A stretch of 64,000 nt of DNA, from contig CM074706.1 in NCBI GenBank assembly GCA_037367355.1, forward strand, positions 1,178,001 to 1,242,000, in the 5' to 3' direction. The first letter of the stretch is position 1, and each line of letters begins with the position of its first letter. This DNA is from Neoscytalidium dimidiatum (Eukaryota > Ascomycota > Dothideomycetes > Botryosphaeriales > Botryosphaeriaceae). The notes beneath the pieces were generated by a model that saw nothing but the letters and a program-made list of their open reading frames with translations, did not search any database and was not told the DNA's origin. A program made the translations under genes and the position numbers. Positions 1 to 11,422 of this stretch are shown piece by piece.

Positions 1-2
1 AT

Positions 3-116
3 TGCCAGTATTACGAGCCGCCTTCGTATGCGACGGATCCTGAGCTGGCCGAGAGGCTGTGGCATTTGAGTGAAGAGCTGGTCAATGAGAAGTTTGAGTA
101 CTCGTCGAAGCTCTGA
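3..116 (+). CDS. Short-chain dehydrogenase/reductase, C-terminal end (5' truncated by window edge)
   Basis: Only the last 37 codons are inside the window, in an open frame that ends at TGA 114-116. The peptide contains YEPPSYATDPELAERLW followed by LSEELV. This resembles the C-terminus of fungal retinol-dehydrogenase/TIC32-type SDR proteins, where a DPELA-(E/K)-(R/K)-LW-LSEELV segment closes the Rossmann domain. The catalytic YxxxK and the cofactor glycines would lie upstream and cannot be seen, so substrate and activity are unknown. The assignment rests on a remembered C-terminal pattern only. Confidence 0.55.
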   Translation, partial: CQYYEPPSYATDPELAERLWHLSEELVNEKFEYSSKL

Positions 117-1210
117 GGAGTGGCTGACAAGTGTTACCGGGTGGGCGGTTGGGCGTTGTTGGAGGTGAAGGAATGGCCCGAAGTGGCGCAGGGGTTCAGG
201 GCACCGCGTCAGCTACACGTACCATGGCGACAAGAGCTCGGGAAATGAGAAAAGCACATGCTTCATACACCAGCGGCCTGTGAAATGGGTAGTCATCACC
301 GAAATGCCAACTAAACGCCGGGCAGGATTCCAGGTCCTAAGGCGAGCACGGACGTGATTGGCAAGCTTGTGTCTCACCATGCTCCTTGTAGGTTTAACGC
401 TGCCATTGGCCAGCGAGCTCGGCGCCTTGCAGCTGTTGGCCGTTTGAACCGTCTTGTTTCGCATGGCATCCTTTCCAATTGGCCCAGAAATTCCCCGCCC
501 CAAGTCGCTGATGGTCCGTTTCGACAGTTTTCTTGCTGCATAGCCGCCGACAAGTCCATCATCGCCAGATGGGAATCTGTGATAGACTCTTTACGCTTCT
601 TCCAGCCTCGTACTTGCCCCTTGACTCGTTATCAGGACACCCCTGCGCTCCTCCTACTGACTCAGCATTGAAACCGGAACTAAAGCGATTACGACTGCTA
701 CACGGCTCAAAACCTGTGTTGTGCTCAGCCAACAATCACCATCCCACGCCTCAAGAACTGAAGAGGTCATACCCGGAACACGCGGAAATTGAAAAACAAA
801 TGGATGGTGAAACGCCGGCTATATAATAAAGACATCGTGATAGGCCTCTTCATTGCTCAAAGCGCCTGTGCAATTCAAGTTCTTTTCTGCCTATCACAAG
901 CCTCACCCGCGCCCCATTTTCCCAGCCCAACACAGCTGCCAGACCGTGTCTCATATAAAGAGTCTTGCAACATTGGACACCCCATCCAACATCAGCTCAC
1001 CAGAAACGCCGAAACTTTACTCACTACGCAAAACACACACACTACCGTTTTAACTCGGCCCACCCAACAGCCTGAGGGCGGGGACACAAAAAGGCAGGGA
1101 AAATTCGAGTCACACGCCCAACGCACCCCCATCATCTCTCTAGGCAGATAAAAAGCACCATTGGCGTAGGCACCAGCTCGTTAAGACCTCCTCAAAAACA
1201 ATCCGCAGCA
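117..1210. other. Intergenic, no gene recognised
   Basis: About 1.1 kb between the SDR tail and the small zinc-ribbon ORF. Frames of 60-120 codons exist on both strands, but they lack recognisable domains and convincing splice structure. The last part (about 850-1200) is C/A-rich and may be the 5' region of the downstream ORF. Confidence 0.5.
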
Positions 1211-1492
1211 ATGGAAAGCACGAAGCCCGCATCGCAACAATCGCCCAACACCAGCACGTGCACAAACCGCCACAACCATGGCAGAACAGGCGGCGGTGCA
1301 CCGGTAGACGGGTATCCTCCTGACTCATGGGTAAGCCACGCACTCCCGAGCACCCGGATAGGCGTGGTCGCTGACAATCACTGCTTCTTCCGAAAGACAT
1401 GCTGCAAGTGCTGGACCGACTACCAGGGCGTCTACACGAACCAATGCACCAACTGCGGACACATCATCTGCAGTACCTGCCCGCAACTCTGA
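1211..1492 (+). CDS. Small Cys-rich zinc-ribbon-like protein
   Basis: The open frame starts at ATG 1211 and encodes 93 aa. The C-terminal half carries CCKCW, CTNCGH and CSTCPQL, giving paired CxxC knuckles plus a His, as in small fungal zinc-ribbon proteins. There is no signal peptide. A canonical intron may lie inside the frame at 1331-1396 (66 nt): donor GTAAGC, branch-like CTGAC, pyrimidine tract, acceptor AAAG. Its length is a multiple of three and it contains no stop, so both forms are open. Splicing would give 71 aa and place Trp directly before TCCKC, which fits the W-x-C-x-x-C arrangement of the family better. Function is unknown; a zinc-bound fold is inferred from the Cys spacing only. 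Confidence 0.5.
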   Translation: MESTKPASQQSPNTSTCTNRHNHGRTGGGAPVDGYPPDSWVSHALPSTRIGVVADNHCFFRKTCCKCWTDYQGVYTNQCTNCGHIICSTCPQL

Positions 1493-2373
1493 AAAGAACT
1501 CGTCCAAGAAAAATACATGCACCCACACTCTTTTCAGCCGAGATTCCAACAACGGGGAGGATGAGCGCAGTAGCAGAACTCTATTTCGAGAAAGCAGTCA
1601 CACAAAGGATCGACAACCCGGCCACGCGGGAACGAGACGCACGTCAACCGACGATCATGTTTATCGACCGAAAAGAGACGCAGTATGATGTAACGATCTA
1701 CATAGCGCACGCGCTATACAACGCGACCGGCATTAGACACGAGCGACAACAAGCGTGGAAGCACGGAAGAGCTACACTACCGCGTAGATTATGAGAAACC
1801 GAGCTTCGGACGAAGCGATTAATCACCTTCGTTTCTACCAAATATTATAAAAGAAATATACTTTCGTTCATGCTGCAAAGCATAGCAAACATCATGCTGG
1901 ATGCAAAGCTTCTTCGAGAAGGGCTCACATGCTCTTACCTACGCTATTACCTACGCTATTACCGTGTATATTTTTACGGCTTTATGAAATCGGACAGAGT
2001 GTGCATGAAACTCAAGCCTCCTTGGATTACGTTGCTAATGATGTTCCCGCGAATCATTTCTTGAGGAGATGCCTGCAACAACACTGTTCACTAACCCCTT
2101 CAACATTTAGATGGTGATATGAACAGATACTTATAGAGAGAACTTATCGTAGGTGTACCTCAAAAGATACGCAATCGTGGGAGTAGTGGTGTCTCAAATT
2201 GTGTCGTGGGCGCTCTTCTTGATTGTGCATAATGCGTTACATAACGATCATACTTCAGTTCATCCTCCCAAAAAGAAAAAAGATTTTTTCCTCTCTGTAC
2301 TTTCATCATTATATGGGAAATAATTGCAACTTGACATCTATGCCAACCAGGACGACATTGATATTCCTCATTA
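1493..2373. other. Intergenic, no gene recognised
   Basis: About 0.9 kb that becomes AT-rich after position 1800. It contains a short perfect tandem duplication of a 12-mer (TACGCTATTACC type) around 1939-1963. No coding signal is convincing. Confidence 0.4.
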
Positions 2374-2874
2374 ATGAAAAAGACAAGACAGATAGCCATG
2401 AGGCCCTCCACATTTATCTTTGCCTCTTCACTCCTCTTCCAAGCTTTCATCTGGGCATACCCACTCCACGACGGCGACGCAGCGCTTGCGAAATCCGACC
2501 TCTACCTTACCCTCGACAAGCGGCAAGGCCAGTGCCTGAGACCTGAGCAGCGATCACAAATCCCCCCGAGCGCGACGCAGCGCACCATCAACTTCCTCAA
2601 TCCGGAAGCCTTCAGCGTCGAGGGCGTGCAGGTCGTGCCGACGCGGATCCGGCGCGGCAGATACCGCGTGCACTTCACCACGAATCTGCAAAACGTCCAG
2701 CGGAGGACCATCTTCTTCTTCCCGCCGGAGGATGCCAGGACCACGACGGGCGGGGAGTTGGACGTCGTCACCCTTTCCCGGACGTGCACGGAGACAGAGA
2801 TCACATACGATTACAACAATCCGGACGGCTCGGAGGATTCCGACTTTGAGGTCTACACTCTGAGTACAGGTTGA
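2374..2874 (+). CDS. Small secreted protein with a Kex2-like site
   Basis: Single-exon frame of 166 aa ending at TGA. An in-frame ATG at 2398 gives 158 aa and a cleaner signal peptide (MRPSTFIFASSLLFQAF, cleavage near a small residue/AYP). I favour it, but report the longer frame. The segment LTLDKRQGQC follows, where the Lys-Arg pair is a possible Kex2 processing site. The mature part is about 120 aa, with two Cys, many Thr/Arg and an acidic C-terminal tail; no domain was recognised. It could be an effector-like or cell-wall-associated secreted protein, which is inference from size and signal peptide only. It stands alone in gene-poor surroundings. Confidence 0.6.
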   Translation: MKKTRQIAMRPSTFIFASSLLFQAFIWAYPLHDGDAALAKSDLYLTLDKRQGQCLRPEQRSQIPPSATQRTINFLNPEAFSVEGVQVVPTRIRRGRYRVHFTTNLQNVQRRTIFFFPPEDARTTTGGELDVVTLSRTCTETEITYDYNNPDGSEDSDFEVYTLSTG

Positions 2875-5503
2875 TAGATGAGTGTACGTCGTCCTTTTGA
2901 CAAATGTCGCGGGGACTACTGTTGGAACACAAAGTAATCTAAAGAGATACATCTAGAATTTTAGGCCGACCCATCTTCAGATACTACGCTGGGAGACCTC
3001 TTTTTGAGTTTCGATCTGCTTGGAAAAAGCCACTCTGCGCCTATCACGCATCATGCATGACATGACTTGGTGAAAGCCGCTGCCACTCTTTAACGAAGAA
3101 ACATCGTTTTTGTTCTTTTCCTCGCTAACTCATATCGCTCTTTTAACCTCCTAAAATTTCAAAACGCAAGAGTTTGCCTCAGGGGCTGTTTCCAACATAT
3201 CAGGGGTCGTGTCAATCGTTTCCTTCCCAGTTTTCCCACAATTGACCCCTTTACGTTCTTTCTTCTTCATTTCAGTAATATGTTATTTAGCACATTAGCA
3301 CTCATTTTCATCTCAAATCCTTTCAAGGATACTTGAATAAAGATCATATTCGAACAACATTTCTTGTCAAGGAGTCATAAGCACTCAAGCCTACGAGCAA
3401 AAACGATATATTCATTAACGTAAAACAGTATGAATATTAATAGGGGAAGCCCCCTGTCCCCCCTCCATTCCTTCACCCCACAACGACCGATACGAAAACC
3501 AGAAATCGAAACTTATGTGTTTACTCAGGATATACATACGTACTAGGTAACGACAGGCGTGAAACAACAATACCACTTGTTCCAACTACCGATCAGGGGC
3601 AATCGCGGTGGAGAATCAGTGTTCGGTCTCGCAAACGAAGCAAAGCGCAGCTAACAAGACTGAAATCGGTCAACGCAAGGCATCGATCATGGATTGATGG
3701 CAATACTCACGCGCAGGCACTGGATCCTCTATGTGGTACTTTGACATACCGACAATACGAGTACGAGATCTTTCCCTTTGTTGGTATCCGCTCTGCTCGC
3801 GGGGATGAAGTCTTCATCAGAGCGACCCCATTTGGTAGAGAATAGATCAGACAAGGAATGCTTCCGTTAGATCACAATGGAAAGGGTACGGGGCTGTTTG
3901 ATGATTGAAAGTTCATGCGACGCGATGGGGTGCATGCCTCACTCCATAAATGTATTGTTGCTCAACCATAAATAAACCAAGGCAGCCGCAGCTCCGAGGA
4001 AGCCGTGTAACGGACGGCCTCTACCTCTAAGGATCAGACACCAAAGAGGGAGAAAACTAGTCACGGGGTTTTCCTTGAGTGGGTACAAGAAGAGAGAGAG
4101 AACAAGTGATGACTGAGCACTGCGTGTGAAGGCCTGGTTACCAATAGAGTCCAAATTCTATTGTGAAGTAAGTTCAGAAAGTTGACCACGAGGGTCAAAG
4201 CTATCTAGGGAGTGTGGTTTATATACAAGTAGGAAAGTGTATACAATCTGTACGCTCAGTGGGCGTTGTCTGCTTAGTAGCTGAGCGAGCTACTTCGACT
4301 GAGCACTTGGCTTAGTTGCCTTTTGAGGATCAGTTGCTGAGCGGGTGGGCCCGACTGATCGCAGAGGTCACGTGACCCCTTTATTTCTTGTTCTGGGGAT
4401 CCGACCACTTCTGGTGGGTCATCATCCCCACTGCCTTATCTCGTGGAGGCTGTGCCGTAACAAGCCGCAGCTGCAACTGTACCAGAAAAGATGTAGGATC
4501 GTACCAGCTCGCTCGCGTTGTGACGATCATCCAAGCTGCTCTGCATGCATAGCCAAGAAGGTCTGAAGATTGGGTGCCACAGTGTGCCGGGAAAAGCCAA
4601 AACTAAGGAAAGCAGGAGTTACACGAGCGGGACTTATTCCCGAGAGCGTCTGTCCCTCTAATTTCTTTTTTATGAAAGGCCTGATGATACGATATATCAC
4701 TATGGATTTCACAAAGATGCTCAGTGTACGACTGCTAGTTCAAGAGCCCGTCCCAGGCCATGGACAGCACCATAGAAGCATATTTTCATCAGCCTCGTAT
4801 CACGCATGCGTCATGCACAACAGCGGTGCAACAATGAGCGAAAGGAATGTAGGTGCTTCTTCCAGCTGGGCCAGTTCTCGTTATCATGTATATATTAGCT
4901 CGCCCTAGTTTACTGGAGAGTTCAGTGTCCCAATTTCCTCGGTGATTGTGCCGCAAAAGTGCTGCCGGGGCAGCCAAATATATTTAACAAAAGGCTCTTA
5001 AGAAGGCTCGATATTCCGCGTTACCAGTCAACAACTACATCAAGTCAGCTATACCGATAAATGTCCATTGGGGCTTTAGCTAAGTACATATGAAGGAAAC
5101 CTTAAAAGACCGAATAAGTATTAGTGCTATCACATTGAACTAATAAGCCACCTTCTTTCAGCTAGCACTTCTTTGACACCAAGCTCAGAAATTTTTTTTC
5201 ATTTCCGAAAAAAAAAAGTAAAGGAAATGTAATGTGCTTGACCTAAGTATTCTGCTAGTATGCTGTTACCCCGCTGGTATTTTCCCAACGATACCACGCA
5301 CTATCAATATAAAAAGACATAGCTCAGTCGTTATAAGCCAGATGACAAGCATGCGACTCGATAGCCCCTACCTCTCGCAAGATACCAGGGACAGGAACCT
5401 CGCAGTTGCACCACCACATGTCCCAGCAAACACATTTCCTCCGGGTACTCCCTACCCATCTGCTTCCCTATCTCCTCAACGCAGAACCAGCACCACTCAC
5501 CTC
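2875..5503. other. Gene-poor, AT-rich stretch
   Basis: About 2.6 kb without a supported gene. Short frames on both strands have no recognised domain. At 4250-4350 short variants of CTGAGCG/CGACTGAGC recur several times in both orientations. At 5190-5225 runs of T and A face each other and could form a weak hairpin. The composition suggests old repeat remnants, but no element boundaries can be drawn. Confidence 0.4.
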
Positions 5504-7428
5504 TCACGCCCCACCCCTCTCCTTGAAGCACAACCGCAACGCCCCGCACTCGAACGTGAAATGGTCCCGACTGGCCCCCAGCAGCCTCTCGCCCGCCTCC
5601 CCCTCGGCGAGCGCGACCTCGAACGCGCCCACGATCTTGGCGACGACGAGCCGCAGCTCCATCAGCGCCAGCGGCCTGCCGACGCAGCCGTACACGCCGG
5701 CGCTGAAGGGCGCGAACGCGGCCGGGCAGCGCACCCACGCCCTCCGCCCGTCCTCGTACCAGCGCTCGGGCACGAACGCGTCCGGCTCGACGTAGGCCTC
5801 GGCCGACCGGCCGATCGCGTACGCCGGGCACCAGACCACCGTGCCGCCGGGGACGAAGGTGCCGTCGGGCAGCTGCAGGCCGCCGGCGGGCGTGAGGCGC
5901 TGGAGGGCGGTGGGCACGGCCGGGTGCAGGCGCAGGGCCTCGTTGATGATGCCGTTGAGGTGGGGCAGGTCGTGGATGGCGCGGTGGGCGGGCGGGCTGC
6001 CGTCGGCGGGGAGGTGCGGCGCCAGTTCGCGGCGGAGAAGGTCCTGGTGGTGCGGGGAGGCGGCGAGGTGGTAGAAGATGTGGGTGAGGGTCGCGGCGGT
6101 GGTGTCGCTGTGGTGGGGATGAGGGATGTCAGTTTTCTTTTCTTTTCTTTTCTTTTTTTTTCAAATGGGCTGTTTGATGTGGCTGATGGTTGGTGTATTT
6201 TGGGGTAAGGAGGCTTCTGGAGCGAAGTTTGGGGTACGGAAGACCGGCTGAAGGGGAGGAAGAGCGGATGATGGGGTAGGAGGATGGTTGTTGGGCTTAC
6301 CTGCCCGCGACGATGACAAGGCGCGAGTCCGCCTGCAGCATGTTGAGCTCCCGCTCCGTGAGCTCTTTGTCCTTGAGCGGCTCGACGAGGGCAGACATGA
6401 TGTCCGGCACCTCGGGCTTCGTCCGCATGCGCTCCTCCAGCTGGTCCGAGCAGTACTTGATGAACTTCCAGTACCCCTTTGCGGCGCCGGGGATCGCGGC
6501 GAGCATCCTGAAAGCCCAAGTCGGCACTGTGCGTACGCTCAATCAGCACACCCAACCACGACACTCCGTCGACGCAAGAGATCGAGAGGGTGGGGGGAAT
6601 TCGAAGGAAAAACTCACGCATCAGCGCGAACGGCTGCATCCCCTCGTTCAGCAACTCGACCGCGAAGTGGCCCTCGCCCGTCCTCAGCATGCCGAAGGCC
6701 TTCCCGAACGCCAGGTCGCCCATGACGTCGTACGAGAAGTAGTTGAACCAGCGGCTCACGTCGACCGCGCCGCCGCCGAACTCGCGCAGCCGCGCGACCA
6801 GGCCGGTGCTGTACGCCTGCACGCGGCCCTCGTACCCGCGCACCGCCCGGTCGTTGAACGCGCCGCCCCACACCCGGCGCCGGGCGTCGTGGTAGGCGCG
6901 GTCGCGGCTCGTGTGCATCGACGTCAGCGGCCAGTCGCTGTCGTACCACGGCGCCTTGGTGCACTTGGTGCCGTAGCCGTAGATCAGCGGCACCGCATCC
7001 GGCTTCGCGATCGAGACTTCGTTGGTGCCGACGCGCACGTAGGGCCCGTAGGTTTGGTGGAGCTTGTGCACCGTCTTGTAGGCTTGCGAGGGCCCGACGT
7101 GGAGGGGCAGCCAGAAGGAGGTGAGGCGCGCGAGGGCCGGGCCGGGGATGTGGCGGAGGGGGTGGACGAAGGCGCGGTAGGTGAGGAGGGAGGCGATGGC
7201 GCCGGCGAGGTAGGTGGTTGTGAAGAGAGCGGTGTTGGCTAGGGCGGTTGGGAGGGGGAGGAGAGCGAGGCGGGTTAGGAGGAAGGTTGTTAGGGCGGAG
7301 GAGAGGAGGAGGAGTTGCAAGTAGCGTGTTCCGTGTAGGTGGTGTTCGCCGCGGTTGAAGTAGAGGACGTGGGAGAGGATCCCCACCACGGTTGAGAGCC
7401 CGTAGGCGTAGAGCGGAATGGCCGCCAT
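5504..7428 (-). CDS. Cytochrome P450 monooxygenase
   Basis: Exons 7428-6618, 6526-6301 and 6107-5504; 546 aa. The start MAAIPLYAYG (ATG 7428, context GCCATGG) is preferred over an upstream in-frame codon. The N-terminus has several hydrophobic segments, as in ER-anchored fungal P450s, followed by a proline-rich hinge (HPLRHIPGPALARL). The I-helix AGSDTT is created exactly at the exon 2/3 junction, which confirms that splice. Downstream are the ExxR helix (NEALRLHP), the PERW motif (FVPERW) and the heme loop FSAGVYGCVGR with its Cys ligand. All core motifs are intact and the length is normal. It resembles fungal P450s with several N-terminal membrane spans (tryprostatin-hydroxylase/CYP67-like), but the substrate cannot be told. 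An aldehyde dehydrogenase follows the same orientation 1 kb away, so the two might act in sequence. Confidence 0.93.
6133..6162. repeat. TTTTC pentamer run inside P450 intron 2
   Basis: Four to five copies of TTTTC followed by a T run, lying inside the 193-nt second intron (6108-6300) of the P450. The repeat is pyrimidine-rich on the + strand, so purine-rich in the transcript. It is a simple microsatellite and probably length-polymorphic. Confidence 0.8.
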
Positions 7429-8476
7429 GGCTGAAGGACGTGGGATCGGGCTTCGAGAGCGAGGAGCGAGCAATTGGGACCTGGCGAGGGTTTAATAGCT
7501 GCTGGTGAATGATTTGGAGCGTCTGATAACCGAAACCCCTCTTTTGGAATGACTGGGGTCAAGGTTAGTAGGGGGCGGCCACTGTCAGTAGTGGCTGTAC
7601 GGATCGTCGAAGATAGTGATGTATGCTGGCACAATTGACGCCACTGCCTTGAATCGGACGTTGATCCGTCCTGCCGCGCGGTGGGGAGTCCGTGCCTGAA
7701 GACGCAAAGGCTGGCATGGGTCCAGCCGCACTATGCCAATTCGCGGCCCGCCGCATGTGGGGTTTTGCGTCCCTTGCGCGCAAATGGGTGACGCGGAACC
7801 GTATCGAGAGCTACAGGTAACATGGCGGTCAAACTGATGATAAAAGTGGAATTTTGCACTTCGAATCGGATATACCGAACATATCCAAAGTTTGAATGCC
7901 GCACGAGGCGAACTTGGCACTAGATCCGTAGTCCAGCCACCCGACTGCCGGATCATGCAGGGAGCTTATCAACTCCCCGGTGGAAGTGAAACGTCCGCCA
8001 AATTGCTGCGTAGTCGGTGCCAGTGGCTGGAACGTCGTTGCGGGTCCGCTAGGCCGCATCCGCTGCAGCTACATCCTTCGAGCAAGAAACAAATATGGTC
8101 TACGGCTGCATGTCGAGTGAGGTACGGGCCACACACAAAACGACATGTGAGTGCTTCGGCGAAACGGGTAAGTAAGTGACCGTCAGAAACGTCAGACAGA
8201 GGCGTCGAGTCAGATTTTTCCTGCACGAGGGCGCTCGCAGTCTCCGCAACCCCGGAGTCGATCAATGCGGGGAAAAGCACATCAGCCGGGGACAGCCGAG
8301 CATGCTCCAAATCGGGCATGTGCAGCTAAATGGGCCTTGAAGCACCTCAAGAGTTTGTGCCGAAATATCCATGCTTTGGTCATGATCTCATAACTTGCTT
8401 CGCTATTCGCTAACGACCGTACAGATGCCTATACAGTCCCCAACTACCCTGGGAACGGCAAATAAGCTTCCATCCA
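7429..8476. other. P450 5' region and ALDH 3' region
   Basis: About 1 kb between the P450 start and the ALDH stop, both on the minus strand. Short frames are present but no domain or splice pattern supports a gene. Confidence 0.5.
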
Positions 8477-10126
8477 CTACAGTTTAATCAACACCGTCTT
8501 GACCTCCAAGAAGCTGTCCAAACTGTGCTTCAAGCCCTCCCTGCCGATGCCGCTGCTCTTATACCCACCAAACGGCATATCATGCGCGAGCGTCGGACTC
8601 GTGCAATTGACGCCCACCGTCCCCGACTCCAGCCCCTTCGCCACGCGGATCGCGCGACTAACGTCCTTCGTATACACCGCCGCGTAGAGCCCATACTCGG
8701 TATCGTTCGCCTTCTTCAGCGCCTCCTCCTCAGTCTTGAACACGCTGATGTTGACAACAGGCCCGAAAATCTCTTCCTTCAGGGGCCGCGAATCCTCGGG
8801 CAAATCCGTGAAGATGTGAGGGGCGACGAAGTAGCCCTTGTCGGCATCGGCATGCTTCTCTCCGTCGCCGAGGATGAGCTTGCCGCCGGCCTCCTTGCCC
8901 AGCTGGATGTAGCGATTGACCGTGTCGTACTGGGCCTGGTCGGCCAGGGGGCCCATCTGCGTGCCCTCCTCCGTGCTCGCACCGATGCGGACCGCCGCGT
9001 AGCGCTCCTTGAACGCCTCGACAAACTTCTCCGCAATCGTGTCCTGCACGTAGATGCGCGAATTGGCCATGCAGACCTGGCCCGTGTTGAACGTCATGCT
9101 GAACTGCGTCTCGGCGGCGGCGCGCGCCAGGTCCGCGTCCTCGAAGATGAGCGCCGGGCTCTTGCCGCCGAGCTCGAGGTGCACGTTCTTCAGGTTCGAG
9201 CGCGCGGCGGCCTCGCTGATCAGCCGGCCCGTGCGGCCGGAGCCCGTGAAGGAGAGGACGCGCACGTCCATGTGCGACGACAGCGTCGCCCCGGATGTCT
9301 GGCCGTGCCCGTGGATGATGTTGATGACGCCCGGCGGGAAGCCCGCCTTGTCGATGAGCGTCGCGATGAATGCGGACTGCCAACACCATCAGCCACACTC
9401 CCTCCTCAGAGTGAAGCGTCATGTATGGAAATCCCATAGACTCACAGTCAAAGGCGCCTTCTCGCTGCTCTTCAGCACGACCGCGTTCCCCGCCGCAACC
9501 ATCGGCGCCGTCTTGCTCCCGAAGAAAATCGCCGGTCCGTTCCACGGGATGATCGCGGCGGCGACGCCGAACGGCTGGCGGAGCGTCATGCTCAGCATGC
9601 CGGGCGTGTTCAAGCTGGTCGTCCCCTGCACGTCCCAGCCGAGCCCGGCGAAGTGCTCGAACGCGTCCGCGCACGAGAAGCAGTCGAAGTACGCGCCGAC
9701 GGGGCGGCCCATCGACAACGCTTCCAGCCGCGCCATCTGCGCGTGCGAGGCCCGCAGCAGGTCCGCCAGCGCCTTCATCGGCTTGGCGCGCTCGTTGGGC
9801 GAGAGCGCCGCCCAGGCGGGCTGCGCGGCTTTGGCGGCGGCGACGGCCGCGTTGGTGTCGTCGACGGTGGCTTCGTAGACTTGGTGGAGGTGAGTGAATG
9901 GGAATGGACGGGGAGGGGTGGGGGAGACGTACCATCGGCGACGGGTTCGCGGGTGGAGGGCGAGAGGAGGGTGAAGGTCTTCTTGTCGGAGGACTCGACG
10001 AACTGAATGGGGAGTGGAAGTAAGTTTGAGGGCTCGGCCGCGGTGGACGGGGGCACTTACTTTGCCATTGATGAAGAGACGAGTCTCGATCTTTTCGGCG
10101 GTGCCGTTGCTGCCGTTCGCCGCCAT
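8477..10126 (-). CDS. NAD(P)-dependent aldehyde dehydrogenase
   Basis: Exons 10126-10061, 10002-9933, 9879-9446 and 9376-8477; 489 aa, the usual ALDH length. The frame holds across all four exons. The N-terminal LFINGK is split from FVESSDKKTF by intron 1. PFGVAAAIIPWNGP is the nucleotide-binding loop, FTGSGRTGR the Rossmann motif, LELGGKSP the general-base Glu region and FNTGQVCMANSR carries the catalytic Cys. EEIFGPV and PFGGYKSSGIGREG complete the signature set. The overall pattern resembles vanillin/salicylaldehyde-type fungal ALDHs. The product acid and substrate are unknown; neighbourhood with the P450 suggests an oxidative catabolic or detoxification role (inference). No targeting peptide is evident, so it is probably cytosolic. 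Confidence 0.93.
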
Positions 10127-11422
10127 GATGTGGGATATGTTTGGGGACGGATTCGAGAAGGAAGAAGGCGGGGTGGGGGGTATCTTATTTTTTTTTTTTT
10201 TTTGGGCTTGAATTGTTAGATGGATGATGGGTCGGAGTTTAAGTATTGTACCGGCTCGCGGGGTAGCTATGACAAGGATGAGCCCGGCGCAAGCACCAGA
10301 GGATCAAACGTGCTCATGGCTTAATCGCTGGGTGCTGCTGGTCTTGGATGTAGGCGTGGAGTGAGAGCATTGGGAGGTAAGATGCATCGTACTGGTCAGC
10401 GTGGGTGGCAGCCCATGTTCCGCACAGACGCCGTCAATCCAAAGTCAATTGAAAGCCAGAGCTGGTCTGGGACCCATGGCTCTGGCAGGTCCATTGTGGG
10501 AAGGGTTTGGCCGCGGATGTACAGGGGTGGTGGGAGCAGTTCGGGTGGGAGTGGAGCAGATCTGCTTGGCGGGCGGCTGCCGGCTTCTTTTAGAATTGCC
10601 CAACGTCAGCTTCGATAGCTGCGCTGCTGGCCGATCGAATGTTTCGAGCACGAAACGCAGCGACTTGCTTTTCTTTTATCTCAGCGCTAACGCTGGTGAG
10701 CAGCCGGCCCGCAGCGCCTCTTTTCCTCCAGCCACGGAAATTGCGACCGCCCGCGACGCCTTCCCACTGCGGCCCTTGTTTTGACGGCCGTTGAGGCGAT
10801 GCACCTTGCCAGGCATCCTATTCGTCCCGCGGACCGGCCCAAATTCCAAAACCTCCGGACGGCACCGAGGGGCTACGTGTTGTAAGTAAAGTCGTCAGTG
10901 TCGCATCGTGTTCAACTTTGCGGTGCGCGGGTTCGTGCGTGACCTGAGAAGTGCATAGCATCGGTTGGACATGTGAACGATGTATAAACACGCAGTAAAA
11001 CATTGCTGCTTCTGTCTGCGCCTGTCACATCAAGACCGCAGGCAGCTCTGGAGTATGCATGTAAATTGCTGTAATTCATCTTGCTGACCACATCTAATGC
11101 CACCAACGGTTGTGACGCGTCTGTAACCTAGTCACACCGTCGCGGAGACAATGAACTGAGAAATTTGCGGGTTTTATGCATGTAAGAAAATACGCTGATG
11201 CTGATCATCTTATATTTGGTCGGTCTACCTGCTTGAAGTCAGCACTGAGAACAGGGATCTGAAATACACAGTGAAGTGGACTTACCGGAATGAATAGAAA
11301 TGGACAAACAGGGAATCATTGAGTAGAAAGGTGAGAACATGCAAGAAGCCCGGCTTTGAAGTTAGAGCACAAGGCAAATATAATGAAAAAGAAAGAAAAA
11401 ACCCCCCTTCGCGCCAATCCAA
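10127..11422. other. Intergenic between ALDH and GH76 gene
   Basis: About 1.3 kb. It contains a T run of about 16 nt at 10188-10203, just upstream of the ALDH start, which may be part of its promoter or leader. No supported gene. Confidence 0.5.

Noticed and set aside
6313..7242. A 309-codon plus-strand frame opposite P450 exons
   Set aside because: Antisense shadow in GC-rich coding sequence; composition (Ala/Arg/Val/Gly-rich) is typical of such shadows.
5662..7473. A 603-codon open frame overlapping the P450 locus in one phase
   Set aside because: It runs through both introns; its second half is a Pro/Ser/Thr/Arg-rich shadow of the real third exon. The spliced model restores all P450 motifs.
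8730..9935. A 401-codon minus-strand frame within the ALDH gene
   Set aside because: Arg/Gly/Pro-rich shadow frame in GC-rich coding DNA; the ALDH exons explain the region fully.
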